A stretch of DNA of 64,000 bases from Pseudomonadota bacterium (lineage in GTDB: Bacteria; Desulfobacterota; Desulfovibrionia; Desulfovibrionales; Desulfovibrionaceae). The translations under genes and the position numbers were made by a program. The stretch covers positions 62,001-126,000 of the forward strand of contig JAHIUD010000003.1 in the NCBI GenBank assembly GCA_018817515.1, read 5' to 3'. The notes under the pieces were generated by a model. That model worked only from the letters and a program-made list of their open reading frames with translations. It was not told the DNA's origin and did no database searches. Within the stretch, counting starts at the first letter, position 1. Every line of letters begins with the position of its first letter. Positions 50,802-59,008 of the stretch are shown in pieces.

Positions 50802-52769
50802 CTACTCCGTATCGTCCAGCATGGACAAATCGCCCGGCGCCTCGCCCAGCTCCTCGGCCTTGAGCAGGCGGCGCATGATCTTGCCGCTTCTGGTGCGCGG
50901 CAGCGTGCTGCGGAACTCGATGCTCTTGATCACCGCCACCGGCCCCAGCTCTTTGCGCATGTGGTGCTTCAGGTCCAGGATCAGGTCGTCGGAGGCCTCC
51001 GCGCCCTGGATCAGGATGATGAAGGCCTTGGCGGCCTCGCCCTTGATCTTGTCCGGCACGCCGATGATGGCGGCCTCGGCCACGACCGGGTGCGAGCGGA
51101 AGGCGTTCTCCAACTCGGCGGTGCCCAGGCGGTGCCCGGCGATGTTCAGCACGTCGTCGGAGCGCCCCTGGATCCACAGGTAGCCGTCCTCGTCGCGCTT
51201 GGCCACGTCGCCCGCCAGATACTTGCCCGGGAAGCGCGAGAACGCCTCGCGGTAGCGCTCGTCGGCGCTGGTTTCGTCACTGCCCTTTTCGCCGTTCTTG
51301 TCACTGCCCTTGATGTCAAAGAGCCCGGTCATCATGGCCGGCCAGGGCTTGGTCACGACCAGCAGGCCGCCCACGCCGGGGGGCACGCTCTTGCCCTCGC
51401 GGTCCACGATGTCCACCTCCACGCCGGGCAGGGCCCGGGTCACGCTGCCGGGCTTCAAAAGCGAGATGGGCAGCGGCGAGATCATGAACATGCCGGTCTC
51501 GGTCTGCCACCAGGTGTCTAAAAGCGGGCATTCGCCACGCCCGATGTGCCGGTAGAACCACAGCCAGGTCTCCGGCCCGATGGGCTCGCCCACGCTGCCG
51601 AGCAGGCGCAGGGTGGAGAGGTCGTGCTGGCGCGGATACTGCGGCCCGAAGCGCATGAGCATGCGGATGAGCGTGGGCGCGGTGTAGAAGATGGTCACCC
51701 CGTACTTGGAGACGATGTGCCACATCCTGTCGGCCTGGGGGTAGTTGGGGTGGCCCTCGTACAAAAGCGTGGTGGTGCCGGCCAAGAGCGGCCCGTAGAC
51801 CACGGCGCTGTGCCCCGTGACCCAGCCGAGGTCGGCGGTGCTCCAGAAGATGTCCGTGGGCTTGATGTCGAAGACGTGGTTCAGCGTTCTGTGCACGCCC
51901 ACCATGTAGCCGCCGTGGCAGTGCGACACGATCTTAGGCGCGCCCGTGGTGCCGCTGGTGTGCAGCAGAAACAGCGTGTCGTTCGCGTCCATGACCTCGG
52001 TGGGCGACTCGGTCCGCTCGCGGCGCACCAGGTCATCGTACCAGAAGTCGCGGCCGTCGAGCATGTCGGTGTCGACCTTGGCGCGGTGCACCACGACCAT
52101 GGAGTCCACGCAGTCGGCGCAGGCGCCCACCAGGGCCTCGTCCACGGTCTGCTTCAGGCGGATGATCTGGCCGTTGCGATAGAAGCCGTCGGCGGTGATG
52201 ACGACCTTGGCCTTGACGTCGCTGATGCGCCCGCGCAGGGCCTTGGCCGAGAATCCGGCGAAGACCAGCGAGTGGATGGCCCCGATCTTGGCCGTGGCCA
52301 GCATGCCGATGACGGCCTCGGGCAGGGGCGGCATGTAGATGATGACGCGGTCGCCCTTGCCCACGCCAAGGGTGCGCAGGGCATTGGCGAAGCGGTTCAC
52401 CTCGCGGTAGAGTTCGTAGTAGGTATACTTGCGGCTGTCGCCGGGCTCGCCTTCCCAGATCAGCGCCAGCTTGTTCTTGTTGGCAGTCTCGATGTGGCGG
52501 TCAAGGGCGTTGTAGACGATGTTGCAGCGCGCGCCGGGGAACCAGCGGTAATAGGGAGCCTTGGATTCGTCGAGGACCTGGTCCCACTTCTTGTACCAGT
52601 CCAGCTCGTCGGCGGCCTCTTCCCAGTAGCCCAGCGGATCATGGGCGGCCTGGCGGCGGAAGCCCTCCAGCTCCTGGGGGTTGACGTTGGCCTCTATGAC
52701 CAGCTGCGGCAGCGGCCTAAAGACGCGCAATTCCTGCGCCAGACTCTCCAGAGTGCCACTGTGTTCCAT
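50802..52769 (-). CDS. acs: Acetyl-CoA synthetase (AMP-forming)
   Basis: This 655-aa enzyme activates acetate. The adenylation motifs are [32 protein letters not shown] and [33 protein letters not shown]. The acetylation-regulated lysine is in [14 protein letters not shown] short acidic insertion ([18 protein letters not shown]) sits between GLFD and the C-terminal part. The start at 52769 has AGGAGG. It is monocistronic, with a convergent lipoprotein gene beyond. Sulfate reducers that use acetate or ethanol carry such genes. Confidence 0.96.
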   Translation of the reverse strand: MEHSGTLESLAQELRVFRPLPQLVIEANVNPQELEGFRRQAAHDPLGYWEEAADELDWYKKWDQVLDESKAPYYRWFPGARCNIVYNALDRHIETANKNKLALIWEGEPGDSRKYTYYELYREVNRFANALRTLGVGKGDRVIIYMPPLPEAVIGMLATAKIGAIHSLVFAGFSAKALRGRISDVKAKVVITADGFYRNGQIIRLKQTVDEALVGACADCVDSMVVVHRAKVDTDMLDGRDFWYDDLVRRERTESPTEVMDANDTLFLLHTSGTTGAPKIVSHCHGGYMVGVHRTLNHVFDIKPTDIFWSTADLGWVTGHSAVVYGPLLAGTTTLLYEGHPNYPQADRMWHIVSKYGVTIFYTAPTLIRMLMRFGPQYPRQHDLSTLRLLGSVGEPIGPETWLWFYRHIGRGECPLLDTWWQTETGMFMISPLPISLLKPGSVTRALPGVEVDIVDREGKSVPPGVGGLLVVTKPWPAMMTGLFDIKGSDKNGEKGSDETSADERYREAFSRFPGKYLAGDVAKRDEDGYLWIQGRSDDVLNIAGHRLGTAELENAFRSHPVVAEAAIIGVPDKIKGEAAKAFIILIQGAEASDDLILDLKHHMRKELGPVAVIKSIEFRSTLPRTRSGKIMRRLLKAEELGEAPGDLSMLDDTE

Positions 52770-52945
52770 CTTGTCCTCCTCGGGCGCGGCCCGGGACTTG
52801 TCCCTTGATGCTTCCCCGGCCCGCCGCGACCTGTCTGGCCCACACCGCCGCATCTACATCATGCGCGGCGGCGTGGCCCGATAAATTCGGCGTACGGCGG
52901 TCCAGAGGAGGCGAACGGACGCGCCCCCCCAAAATAACTGCAGCG

Positions 52946-53830
52946 CTAGAAGCCCAGCACCTGCTTCAGGCTGGCCAGCCTGCGGCGGCTGATGGGCAGC
53001 TCGATGCGCGTGCGCCCGGCGGTGCGCAACATGAAGTTGCTGCCCGGCAGCGACGCGATTTCCGTCACCATATCAAGGTTGACCAGGTACTTACGATGCA
53101 CGCGGAAGAAGCGGTGCGGGGCCAGGCGCTCCTCCAGGTACTTCAGCCGGTACGAGGTCAGGTATTTCTGATTGGCGGTGTTGACGTACGAGTAGTCCTC
53201 GTAGGCCTCCACAAAAACGATCTGGTTGTAGGGCACCAGGTACATGCGCCCGTCCTGGCTCACGGCCAGCTTCTCTATCTCCGGGGTGCGGTGCTGGTTG
53301 GTGTCCCAGGCCTGCTTCAGCGCGGAGAGGAAGTGGTCCTGCTCGTCGTCCTCAAGGGGCAGGGACACGGTCTCGCCGTCGCCCTCGGTCCAGGTGTCGG
53401 CGCCGCTGGGCGGGGCGGCCTCGGTCCACTTGTCGGGCATGGGCACTTCGCGGAAGCGGGCCTTGAACTCGGAGAGCTTTTGCAGGGTCTTCTGCATGCG
53501 CTCCTCGCCCGCAGGCCAGAGCAGAAAGTCCGTGGCCCCGAGCTCGAAGGCAGCGTAGGCCTGAGACTCCGCCGATGCCAGGAAGATCATGGCGGGCTTG
53601 TTCTTGCGCCCGGAGAGCATCTGCGCCAGCTCCAGGCCGGTGACTCCGCCGGGCAGATCAACGGCCAGAAACAGCGCGCCATAGGGGATGGCCTCCAAGA
53701 GCTCCATGGCCTCAAAGGCGCTGACGGCCTCGCCCAGCACCTGCAGGAAGTTCGCGCCTTCGAGCACACGGCGCAGGTCGCGCCGGACGGTGGCGTCGGG
53801 GTGCAGGAGCAGGGTCTTGAGCTTGGCCAT
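52946..53830 (-). CDS. LytTR-family response regulator with an atypical receiver
   Basis: This 294-aa protein has an N-terminal receiver-like domain (1-120) and a C-terminal LytTR DNA-binding domain (about 195-290; VPYNQIVFVEAYEDYSYV, FFRVHRKYLVNLDMVTEI, ELPISRRRLASLKQVLG). The receiver keeps the Asp in LFLAVDLPGG. At the position of the conserved Lys it has Trp (DFLLWPAG), and only one acidic residue sits in LLLHPDATV, so phosphorylation may not occur normally. The middle linker is acidic. It is divergent from a metallophosphoesterase gene. Target genes are unknown. Confidence 0.85.
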   Translation of the reverse strand: MAKLKTLLLHPDATVRRDLRRVLEGANFLQVLGEAVSAFEAMELLEAIPYGALFLAVDLPGGVTGLELAQMLSGRKNKPAMIFLASAESQAYAAFELGATDFLLWPAGEERMQKTLQKLSEFKARFREVPMPDKWTEAAPPSGADTWTEGDGETVSLPLEDDEQDHFLSALKQAWDTNQHRTPEIEKLAVSQDGRMYLVPYNQIVFVEAYEDYSYVNTANQKYLTSYRLKYLEERLAPHRFFRVHRKYLVNLDMVTEIASLPGSNFMLRTAGRTRIELPISRRRLASLKQVLGF

Positions 53831-53956
53831 GCGGGTTTGTCGTCCTCCCTTGCGCTGGTTCGGCCCACGCCTGCGCAGGCAGGCCAGAGCAGGCCGCACG
53901 ATGTTCGGAGGCCCTCAGATTCCTTGCCGTAAAAAATGGCGCGGCGCAAGGCCGGG

Positions 53957-53985
53957 TTGCAACCGCCCTGCGGCTGATGTAGCCT
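53957..53985 (+). promoter_or_regulatory. Predicted promoter of the metallophosphoesterase gene
   Basis: TTGCAA (53957-53962), a 17-bp spacer and TAGCCT (53980-53985). Only 6 bp lie between the -10 box and the ATG, so the mRNA should be leaderless. Confidence 0.5.
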
Positions 53986-53991
53986 TGGACC

Positions 53992-54807
53992 ATGGTGGAA
54001 CATTTGCAGGCACAACCGCAGCAGCCCGTCGCCGTCATCTCCGACGTGCACGGCAACCTGGAGGCCCTCCGGTCCGTTCTGGCGGACATCGACGCCCAGG
54101 GCGCGGCCACGATCCTCAACCTGGGGGACATGGTCGGCTACGGCCCGGAGCCCGAGGCCTGCGTCCAGCTCCTGCGCGAGCGCGGGGTGCCCACGGTGCT
54201 GGGCAACCACGAATTCGGCCTGGTCGAGGCCCAGGCGCGCGGCTTCTTCAATCCCCAGGCCAAGAAGGCCCTGGACCGCACCCGCCAGCTCCTTTCCGAC
54301 GACTCGGTGATGTACTTCCGCACCCTGCCGCGCACCATGGAGGCCTTTGGCGCGCTCTTCGTGCACGGCTGCCCGCCGGGCCAGGTGTCCAAGTACCTCT
54401 ACGAGCTGGACGAGGAGGGCCTGCGCGAGGCCTTCGCCCTGTACCCGCACCCGCTCTGCTTCGCCGGGCACACCCACGAGTTGGAGCGCATCAGCTTCTT
54501 CCCCGCAGCAGGGCCCGAAGCAGGGCCCGAAGCAGGACGGCGGTCCGGGGGAGGCCGCCTCGAGCACAAGGGCCTGCGCAAGGGCCCGGCCAGCCTGGAC
54601 GGCCACGCGCGGCACATCGTCAACATCGGCAGCGTGGGCCAGCCGCGCGACGGCAACAACAAGGCCAAGTACGTGTTGTGGGAACCGGGCAAGCCAGGAG
54701 CCGACACAAAGATCGAGGTGCGCTTCGTGCCCTACGACATTGCGCGCACGGCGGCGCGCATCGTGGAGGTGGGTCTGCCCACGGTCTACGCCGACAGGCT
54801 CTGGTAG
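53992..54807 (+). CDS. Metallophosphoesterase of the YfcE/MJ0936 type
   Basis: This 271-aa cytoplasmic phosphodiesterase shows the complete metal site: D18 and H20 in ISDVHGNLEA, LNLGDMVGYGP, GNHE, the HGCPP histidine, and GHTHELERI. A Gly/Pro/Glu/Ala-rich insertion with a 12-bp repeat (GPEAGPEAG) follows at about 181-195. No Shine-Dalgarno sequence precedes the ATG, and the predicted -10 box lies 6 bp away. It is divergent from the LytTR gene. The substrate (nucleotide or phosphodiester) is not known. Confidence 0.9.
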   Translation: MVEHLQAQPQQPVAVISDVHGNLEALRSVLADIDAQGAATILNLGDMVGYGPEPEACVQLLRERGVPTVLGNHEFGLVEAQARGFFNPQAKKALDRTRQLLSDDSVMYFRTLPRTMEAFGALFVHGCPPGQVSKYLYELDEEGLREAFALYPHPLCFAGHTHELERISFFPAAGPEAGPEAGRRSGGGRLEHKGLRKGPASLDGHARHIVNIGSVGQPRDGNNKAKYVLWEPGKPGADTKIEVRFVPYDIARTAARIVEVGLPTVYADRLW

Positions 54808-54817
54808 ACCGACAGGC

Positions 54818-55867
54818 CTAGATCGGCTGGAAGCGCACCGAGAAGCTGCTGCCCTGGCCGGGCGCGGTCTTGATGTCGAGCACCCCGCCCAACTGCTGCG
54901 CCGCCGCGTGCAGGCATTGCAGGCCAAAGGAATTCCGCCCCAACTCCACCGGGTCGCCCGGCAGTCCGGCCCCGTCGTCGGAGACCTCCAAAAGCGCCAT
55001 GTCCCCATCGGCCCGCAGAGCCACGCGGATCAGGCCCGCCTTGCCCTCGGCAAAGGCGTGCTTCAGCGCGTTGGTCATGGCCTCGGCCAGGAAGATGCCG
55101 CAAGGCACCAGCCGCCCGGCGTCCAGGGCCACGGGCTCGGTGGTCACATCCAGGCGCAGCCGGTCGTTTGGTCCGTGCGGTGTGTTGCCCTCGAACAGGC
55201 CGCGCGCCAGCTTCTCCACAAAGGGCCCGGCGCCGTTCTGGGCCTGCTGGGCCGGGTCGGACATGCTCTCATGGGCCTCGGCCAGGGCCAGCACGCGGGC
55301 TCCTGCGTCGGCCAGGGAACGCTTGGCCGCCGGGTCAGCCACCTGCATCTGCTGCATGCGCAGCATGCCGTGCAGCAGCGTGAAACTGTTCTTGATGCGG
55401 TGGTGGGCCTCGCGCAGGCGGAAGCCCGCCGCAGGGTCATTGTGGGCGCGCATGGCCAGGGCCACCTCCACCGCAGCGCGGATCTGGGTGTTCTGGCAGG
55501 GCTTGAGCAGATAGGCCGAGGGCAGGGCCGTGCGCGCCCGGCGCAGAAACTTCTCCTCACCGTGGGCCGAGAGCAGCACCACCGGGATGTTCAGGTCGCG
55601 CTGGATCAAGGCGCAGGCGTCGATTCCATCCATCCCTTCCATGCCGTCGGGCTGCTGGCCGGGCGGCGTGGGCATGACGATGTCCATGAGCACCAGATCC
55701 GGGCGCAGGCTGGTGGCCAGGCTCACGGCCTCGGCTGCGGTTCCGGCTATGCCGACAACATCGTACCCCTCAGCCTGGATGAGCTCCTCGATCTGCATGG
55801 CGATGACGGACTCGTCCTCGGCCAGCAGGATGCGCGGGCGCATCGGCGAGTTGTTGCCGTTGTGCAT
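54818..55867 (-). CDS. Receiver-HisKA_2 hybrid sensor kinase
   Basis: This 349-aa protein joins a receiver domain (about 10-130; phospho-Asp D62 in LVLMDIVMP, Lys in LLKPC) to a HisKA_2 phosphotransfer helix (EAHHRIKNSFTLLHGML) and an ATPase domain (FLAEAMTNALKHAFAEGKAG, VSDDGAGLPGD, FGLQCLHAAAQQLGG). A Pro/Gly/Met-rich loop (PTPPGQQPDGMEGMDG) is inserted after the phospho-Asp. There is no membrane segment, so it is a soluble kinase driven by a partner. The start at 55867 follows GCGGAGGA; longer frames exist. A palindrome lies upstream. Confidence 0.85.
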   Translation of the reverse strand: MHNGNNSPMRPRILLAEDESVIAMQIEELIQAEGYDVVGIAGTAAEAVSLATSLRPDLVLMDIVMPTPPGQQPDGMEGMDGIDACALIQRDLNIPVVLLSAHGEEKFLRRARTALPSAYLLKPCQNTQIRAAVEVALAMRAHNDPAAGFRLREAHHRIKNSFTLLHGMLRMQQMQVADPAAKRSLADAGARVLALAEAHESMSDPAQQAQNGAGPFVEKLARGLFEGNTPHGPNDRLRLDVTTEPVALDAGRLVPCGIFLAEAMTNALKHAFAEGKAGLIRVALRADGDMALLEVSDDGAGLPGDPVELGRNSFGLQCLHAAAQQLGGVLDIKTAPGQGSSFSVRFQPI

Positions 55868-55937
55868 GGTCTTCCTCCGCTCCATACTCATTGGGATTTC
55901 CCCAGCATTTGCCTGCATACAATAACATGGGAATGCC

Positions 55938-55964
55938 TACAATATGTATTTCAAACACATTGTA
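55938..55964. promoter_or_regulatory. 27-bp interrupted palindrome upstream of the hybrid kinase
   Basis: TACAATATGT (55938-55947) and ACACATTGTA (55955-55964) form an inverted repeat with one mismatch and a 7-nt centre. It lies in an AT-rich gap 71 bp before the kinase start and looks like an operator. Confidence 0.5.
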
Positions 55965-56006
55965 CGCAGCCCTACCGGAATAACTCGTTTTTTATTATAA
56001 ACAAAG

Positions 56007-56987
56007 CTACGGAAGCGGCTTGACCGGGGCGATGAGGCGCCCCGCCAGACGCATGGTGGCCAGGGCTCCGACCAGGTCCAGGGAGGGCGGAGCAAGCACG
56101 CCCGTGCGCGCCAGCGCGGCAAAGGCCCGCAGCTGGCCGGTGAAGCCGGGCTTCACAGCCAGGTCGTCGGCATCGGGCTCCAGGGTCTCGGTGCTGCCGT
56201 CGGCATAGGTCAACCGGCAGGTCTCCAGCGGCCGGAACTCGGCGGTGACGCCCTCGCCCTTCAGGACCACGCCCCAGCCGCCCGGGGAATGCCAGTTGCC
56301 GGTGAAGGAGCCCAGCACTCCGCCAGGGAAGCGCAGGGCCGCCACAAACTGGTCGCCCAGGGGCTCGTGCAGGCTGGTGGCGAAGGCGCAGACTTCCTCG
56401 GGCTCGCCACCGAAGTGCCGCAGCAGGTCGATGGGGTGCGTGGCGTTGGCGAAAATCCAGGCCCGCAGCACCTCATCGGTGAAGCGGCCGGTGGCCCGGG
56501 CCACGGCCATGCGCTCGCTGCCCTCCACGAGGACGGACAACAGCCGCCCGCGCTCCAGCACCTTGGCCAGCCCCAGGCGAAAAATGGAATAGTGGCGACG
56601 GTTGAAGCCGACCATGTTGGGCACGCCCTTCTGGCCCGCCACCCTGGCGGCCTCCTCGGCCTCGGCCACGCTCAGGCCCACGGGCTTCTCCAGAAACAGC
56701 GGCAGGCCGAAGTCCAGGCACTGCGCGGCCATTTGGGCCATGGCCTGGGGCGAGACCAGCACCATGAGGGCGTCGGGCCGGGCGTCGCGCACCAGTTCTT
56801 CCGGGCTGTCGCAGACGTGGGCCAGGCCGAACTCCCCGGCCAGGGCCTCGGCCTTGGCGCGCGTGCGCGAGCTGATGCCCACGGCCACAAGCTCCGGCAC
56901 GCGGCTCATGGCGGTGAGGTGCTGGCGGGCGATGAGCCCCGCGCCGATGAGGCCCACGCGCAGGGGCCGGGGTGTCTGTTCGCTCAT
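56007..56987 (-). CDS. Gfo/Idh/MocA-family oxidoreductase (first)
   Basis: This 326-aa NAD(P)-dependent sugar oxidoreductase has the N-terminal dinucleotide motif VGLIGAGLIARQH and the EKP motif (LFLEKPVGLS), followed by a beta-rich substrate domain. It comes after a second Gfo/Idh gene (40-bp gap) and a cytidylyltransferase gene. This set suggests an oxidised or epimerised sugar destined for CMP activation. The sugar is unknown. Confidence 0.87.
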   Translation of the reverse strand: MSEQTPRPLRVGLIGAGLIARQHLTAMSRVPELVAVGISSRTRAKAEALAGEFGLAHVCDSPEELVRDARPDALMVLVSPQAMAQMAAQCLDFGLPLFLEKPVGLSVAEAEEAARVAGQKGVPNMVGFNRRHYSIFRLGLAKVLERGRLLSVLVEGSERMAVARATGRFTDEVLRAWIFANATHPIDLLRHFGGEPEEVCAFATSLHEPLGDQFVAALRFPGGVLGSFTGNWHSPGGWGVVLKGEGVTAEFRPLETCRLTYADGSTETLEPDADDLAVKPGFTGQLRAFAALARTGVLAPPSLDLVGALATMRLAGRLIAPVKPLP

Positions 56988-57027
56988 GCCATGTCCTTTT
57001 CAGGTGCTGGGGCCCGGGTGCTGGGAC

Positions 57028-58131
57028 TCAGGTGATGGGAACGTCGAGGGCCAGGGCTTCGCCTGTGAGCGGCAGGGCCACGCGCGCGCCGCCACGCTGC
57101 GACGACAGATGCGCGCCCAGCACCACGTCCACGGACTCGATGCCCGCGCCGCTGGTGGAAAGCGCGTACGGGCCCACCAGGTCCAGCAGGCAGTCGCGGG
57201 TGGCCTGCACAAGGTCCAGGGCCGGGCCGTGGTCGAGGGCCACGGGCTCGGGCTGCACCAGCCGCGTCTTGACCACATGGCGCTGGTCCACCGGCCGGGC
57301 GCCGGCGCTGGCGCTGCCCGTGGGGGGCGGCGTGAAGTCGTCGAACTCGGCAACGCCCTCGGTGCCGATGACCAGGCAGCGCGAGGCGCGGGGGACATCC
57401 TCCGAGAGCTCGAAATCGCCCACGAAACGGTGGCCGTCGGCGCACTCGAAGCCCACGCTGACCTGCCCGCCGGGATCACAGAACTGCGCGCCGCGCACGT
57501 TGGGCGCGGGGCAGGCCGTCAGCTCCGCGCTGACCCAGACGGGCCGGGCGTCGAACAGCCAGGCCGCGTAGTCGAAATAGTGCAGGCCCACGCAGCCCAC
57601 GCCGCCGCCGCCGATGAGCCCCCAGAAGCGCCTGGGGCGGCCCGCCACATTCTCGTCGCGCACGGCCTGGCGGAACAAAAGGCAGCGCGTGAGGAAGCGG
57701 CGGCAGAGGTTCACGGCCAGGCGGGTGCCGCTCTTCGCGCAGGCCTCGGCCATCTCCCGCGCCTTGGCCCCGCTGGTGCTCATGGGCTTTTCGCAGAGCA
57801 CGTAAGGAATCCTGGCCGCTGCGGCGGCCAGCACGATCTCGTGGTGGCTGGGGCCGTTGGTGGCGATGCACAGCAGGTCGATACCCGCCCCGTCCGCCGC
57901 GCCCGGCAACAAAAGCTCGCGCCAGTCGGACACGGACACGGGCCCGGCCTGGCGGTCATCCGCGCGCGAACCGGCCAGCTCGCGCGCTACGTCCAGGTTC
58001 ATGTCGCAAACCCCGGCCAGCCGGACGCCGCTCCCCTGCGCCGCCATGGCGTCCAGCGCGGCGATGTGCCGCCTGCCCATGCCGCCAAGGCCGATGACCG
58101 CCGCCTTCAGCACCTTCCTGCCTGTCGTCAT
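57028..58131 (-). CDS. Gfo/Idh/MocA-family oxidoreductase (second)
   Basis: This 367-aa NAD(P)-dependent oxidoreductase has KAAVIGLGGMGRRHIAALD at the N-terminus and the motif VLCEKPMSTSG, then a C-terminal substrate domain with GLHYFDYAAWLFDARPV. The ATG at 58131 follows GGGGGAGA. It is 11 bp downstream of the cytidylyltransferase gene and has only moderate similarity to the first paralogue. The two may act successively on one sugar. Confidence 0.88.
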   Translation of the reverse strand: MTTGRKVLKAAVIGLGGMGRRHIAALDAMAAQGSGVRLAGVCDMNLDVARELAGSRADDRQAGPVSVSDWRELLLPGAADGAGIDLLCIATNGPSHHEIVLAAAAARIPYVLCEKPMSTSGAKAREMAEACAKSGTRLAVNLCRRFLTRCLLFRQAVRDENVAGRPRRFWGLIGGGGVGCVGLHYFDYAAWLFDARPVWVSAELTACPAPNVRGAQFCDPGGQVSVGFECADGHRFVGDFELSEDVPRASRCLVIGTEGVAEFDDFTPPPTGSASAGARPVDQRHVVKTRLVQPEPVALDHGPALDLVQATRDCLLDLVGPYALSTSGAGIESVDVVLGAHLSSQRGGARVALPLTGEALALDVPIT

Positions 58132-58142
58132 TCTCCCCCCGC

Positions 58143-58847
58143 TCAGGCGATGCGCCCGGCGCGCTTCAGCAGAAGCTCGCAGATTTCGAAGTCCAAAAGC
58201 TCGTCCACGTCCCAGGAGCGCTCCCGCGGCATCACATAGCCCCGGGTCTCCGGGGTCAGGTAGCTGCGGGTGCGCGCCAGCCAGTCGCACTTCGCCACGT
58301 ACACCGCGCCGTTGGGGGCGAAGCTCCTGGGCAGATCCTGGCGGCGGGTATGGAAGCTCTCCTGGCGGATGACCGGAGTCATGCGCGCGTTGTCGTCCAT
58401 CTGAAACATGAAGTAGGGACTCTTCTCAGCCTCGGTGACGCTGATGCAGCAGGCCCAGTCGTGGTCCAGGCAGTGCTGGATGCAGCCGTCGATGTCGGCC
58501 ACGGTGCGCAGCGGCGAGGTGGGCTGCATGAGCACCACGTAGTCGTACTGCTCGGGCGCAAGCGCCTCCACGGCGTGCAGCACCGGGTCCACGCCGGGGG
58601 TGTCGTCGCGCGCAAGCTCCGGCGGCCGCGCAAAGGGCGTCTCCGCCCCATGGGATCGGGCCACGGCCAGAATGCCCTCGTCGTCGGAAGAGACCACCAG
58701 CCGGTCCAGGTACACGGAGCACCTGGCCTCGCGGATGGTCCAGCCGATGAGCGGAAGCCCGCCCAGGTCGCGGATGTTCTTGCCGGGCACGCCCTTGCTG
58801 CCGCCACGGGCGCTGATGGTGCCCAGGATGCGCTTTCCCTTGTACAT
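58143..58847 (-). CDS. Acylneuraminate/CMP-sugar cytidylyltransferase family protein
   Basis: This 234-aa nucleotidyltransferase has the NeuA/PseF/KdsB signature: ISARGGSKGVPGKNIRDLGG, LVVSSDDEGILA and LMQPTSPLRTVADI. It transfers CMP to a nonulosonic or similar keto sugar. Because a GGGAGG sits next to an upstream ATG, I use the ATG at 58847 (MYKGKR), which gives a better SD spacing. It leads the unit with two Gfo/Idh genes. Substrate unknown; legionaminic- or pseudaminic-type sugars are possible. Confidence 0.85.
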   Translation of the reverse strand: MYKGKRILGTISARGGSKGVPGKNIRDLGGLPLIGWTIREARCSVYLDRLVVSSDDEGILAVARSHGAETPFARPPELARDDTPGVDPVLHAVEALAPEQYDYVVLMQPTSPLRTVADIDGCIQHCLDHDWACCISVTEAEKSPYFMFQMDDNARMTPVIRQESFHTRRQDLPRSFAPNGAVYVAKCDWLARTRSYLTPETRGYVMPRERSWDVDELLDFEICELLLKRAGRIA

Positions 58848-58928
58848 GTTCATCCTCCCGGATGTACTGCGTATAGCCTCTTTGCCCCGCTCCCGCAACG
58901 GTCGACCCGCGGCGGCCCGCCAGAACCC

Positions 58929-58957
58929 TTGCGCCCCGCGCGCGCCTGGCGTAGCAT
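58929..58957 (+). promoter_or_regulatory. Predicted promoter of the PEP-synthase-like gene
   Basis: TTGCGC (58929-58934), a 17-bp spacer and TAGCAT (58952-58957). It lies between the divergent cytidylyltransferase gene and the ATG at 59009. Confidence 0.5.
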
Positions 58958-59008
58958 GGGACAGTCAAAGTCCCCGCCTGCCCCAACCCTCAAGCCCCGG
59001 AGACTGGC

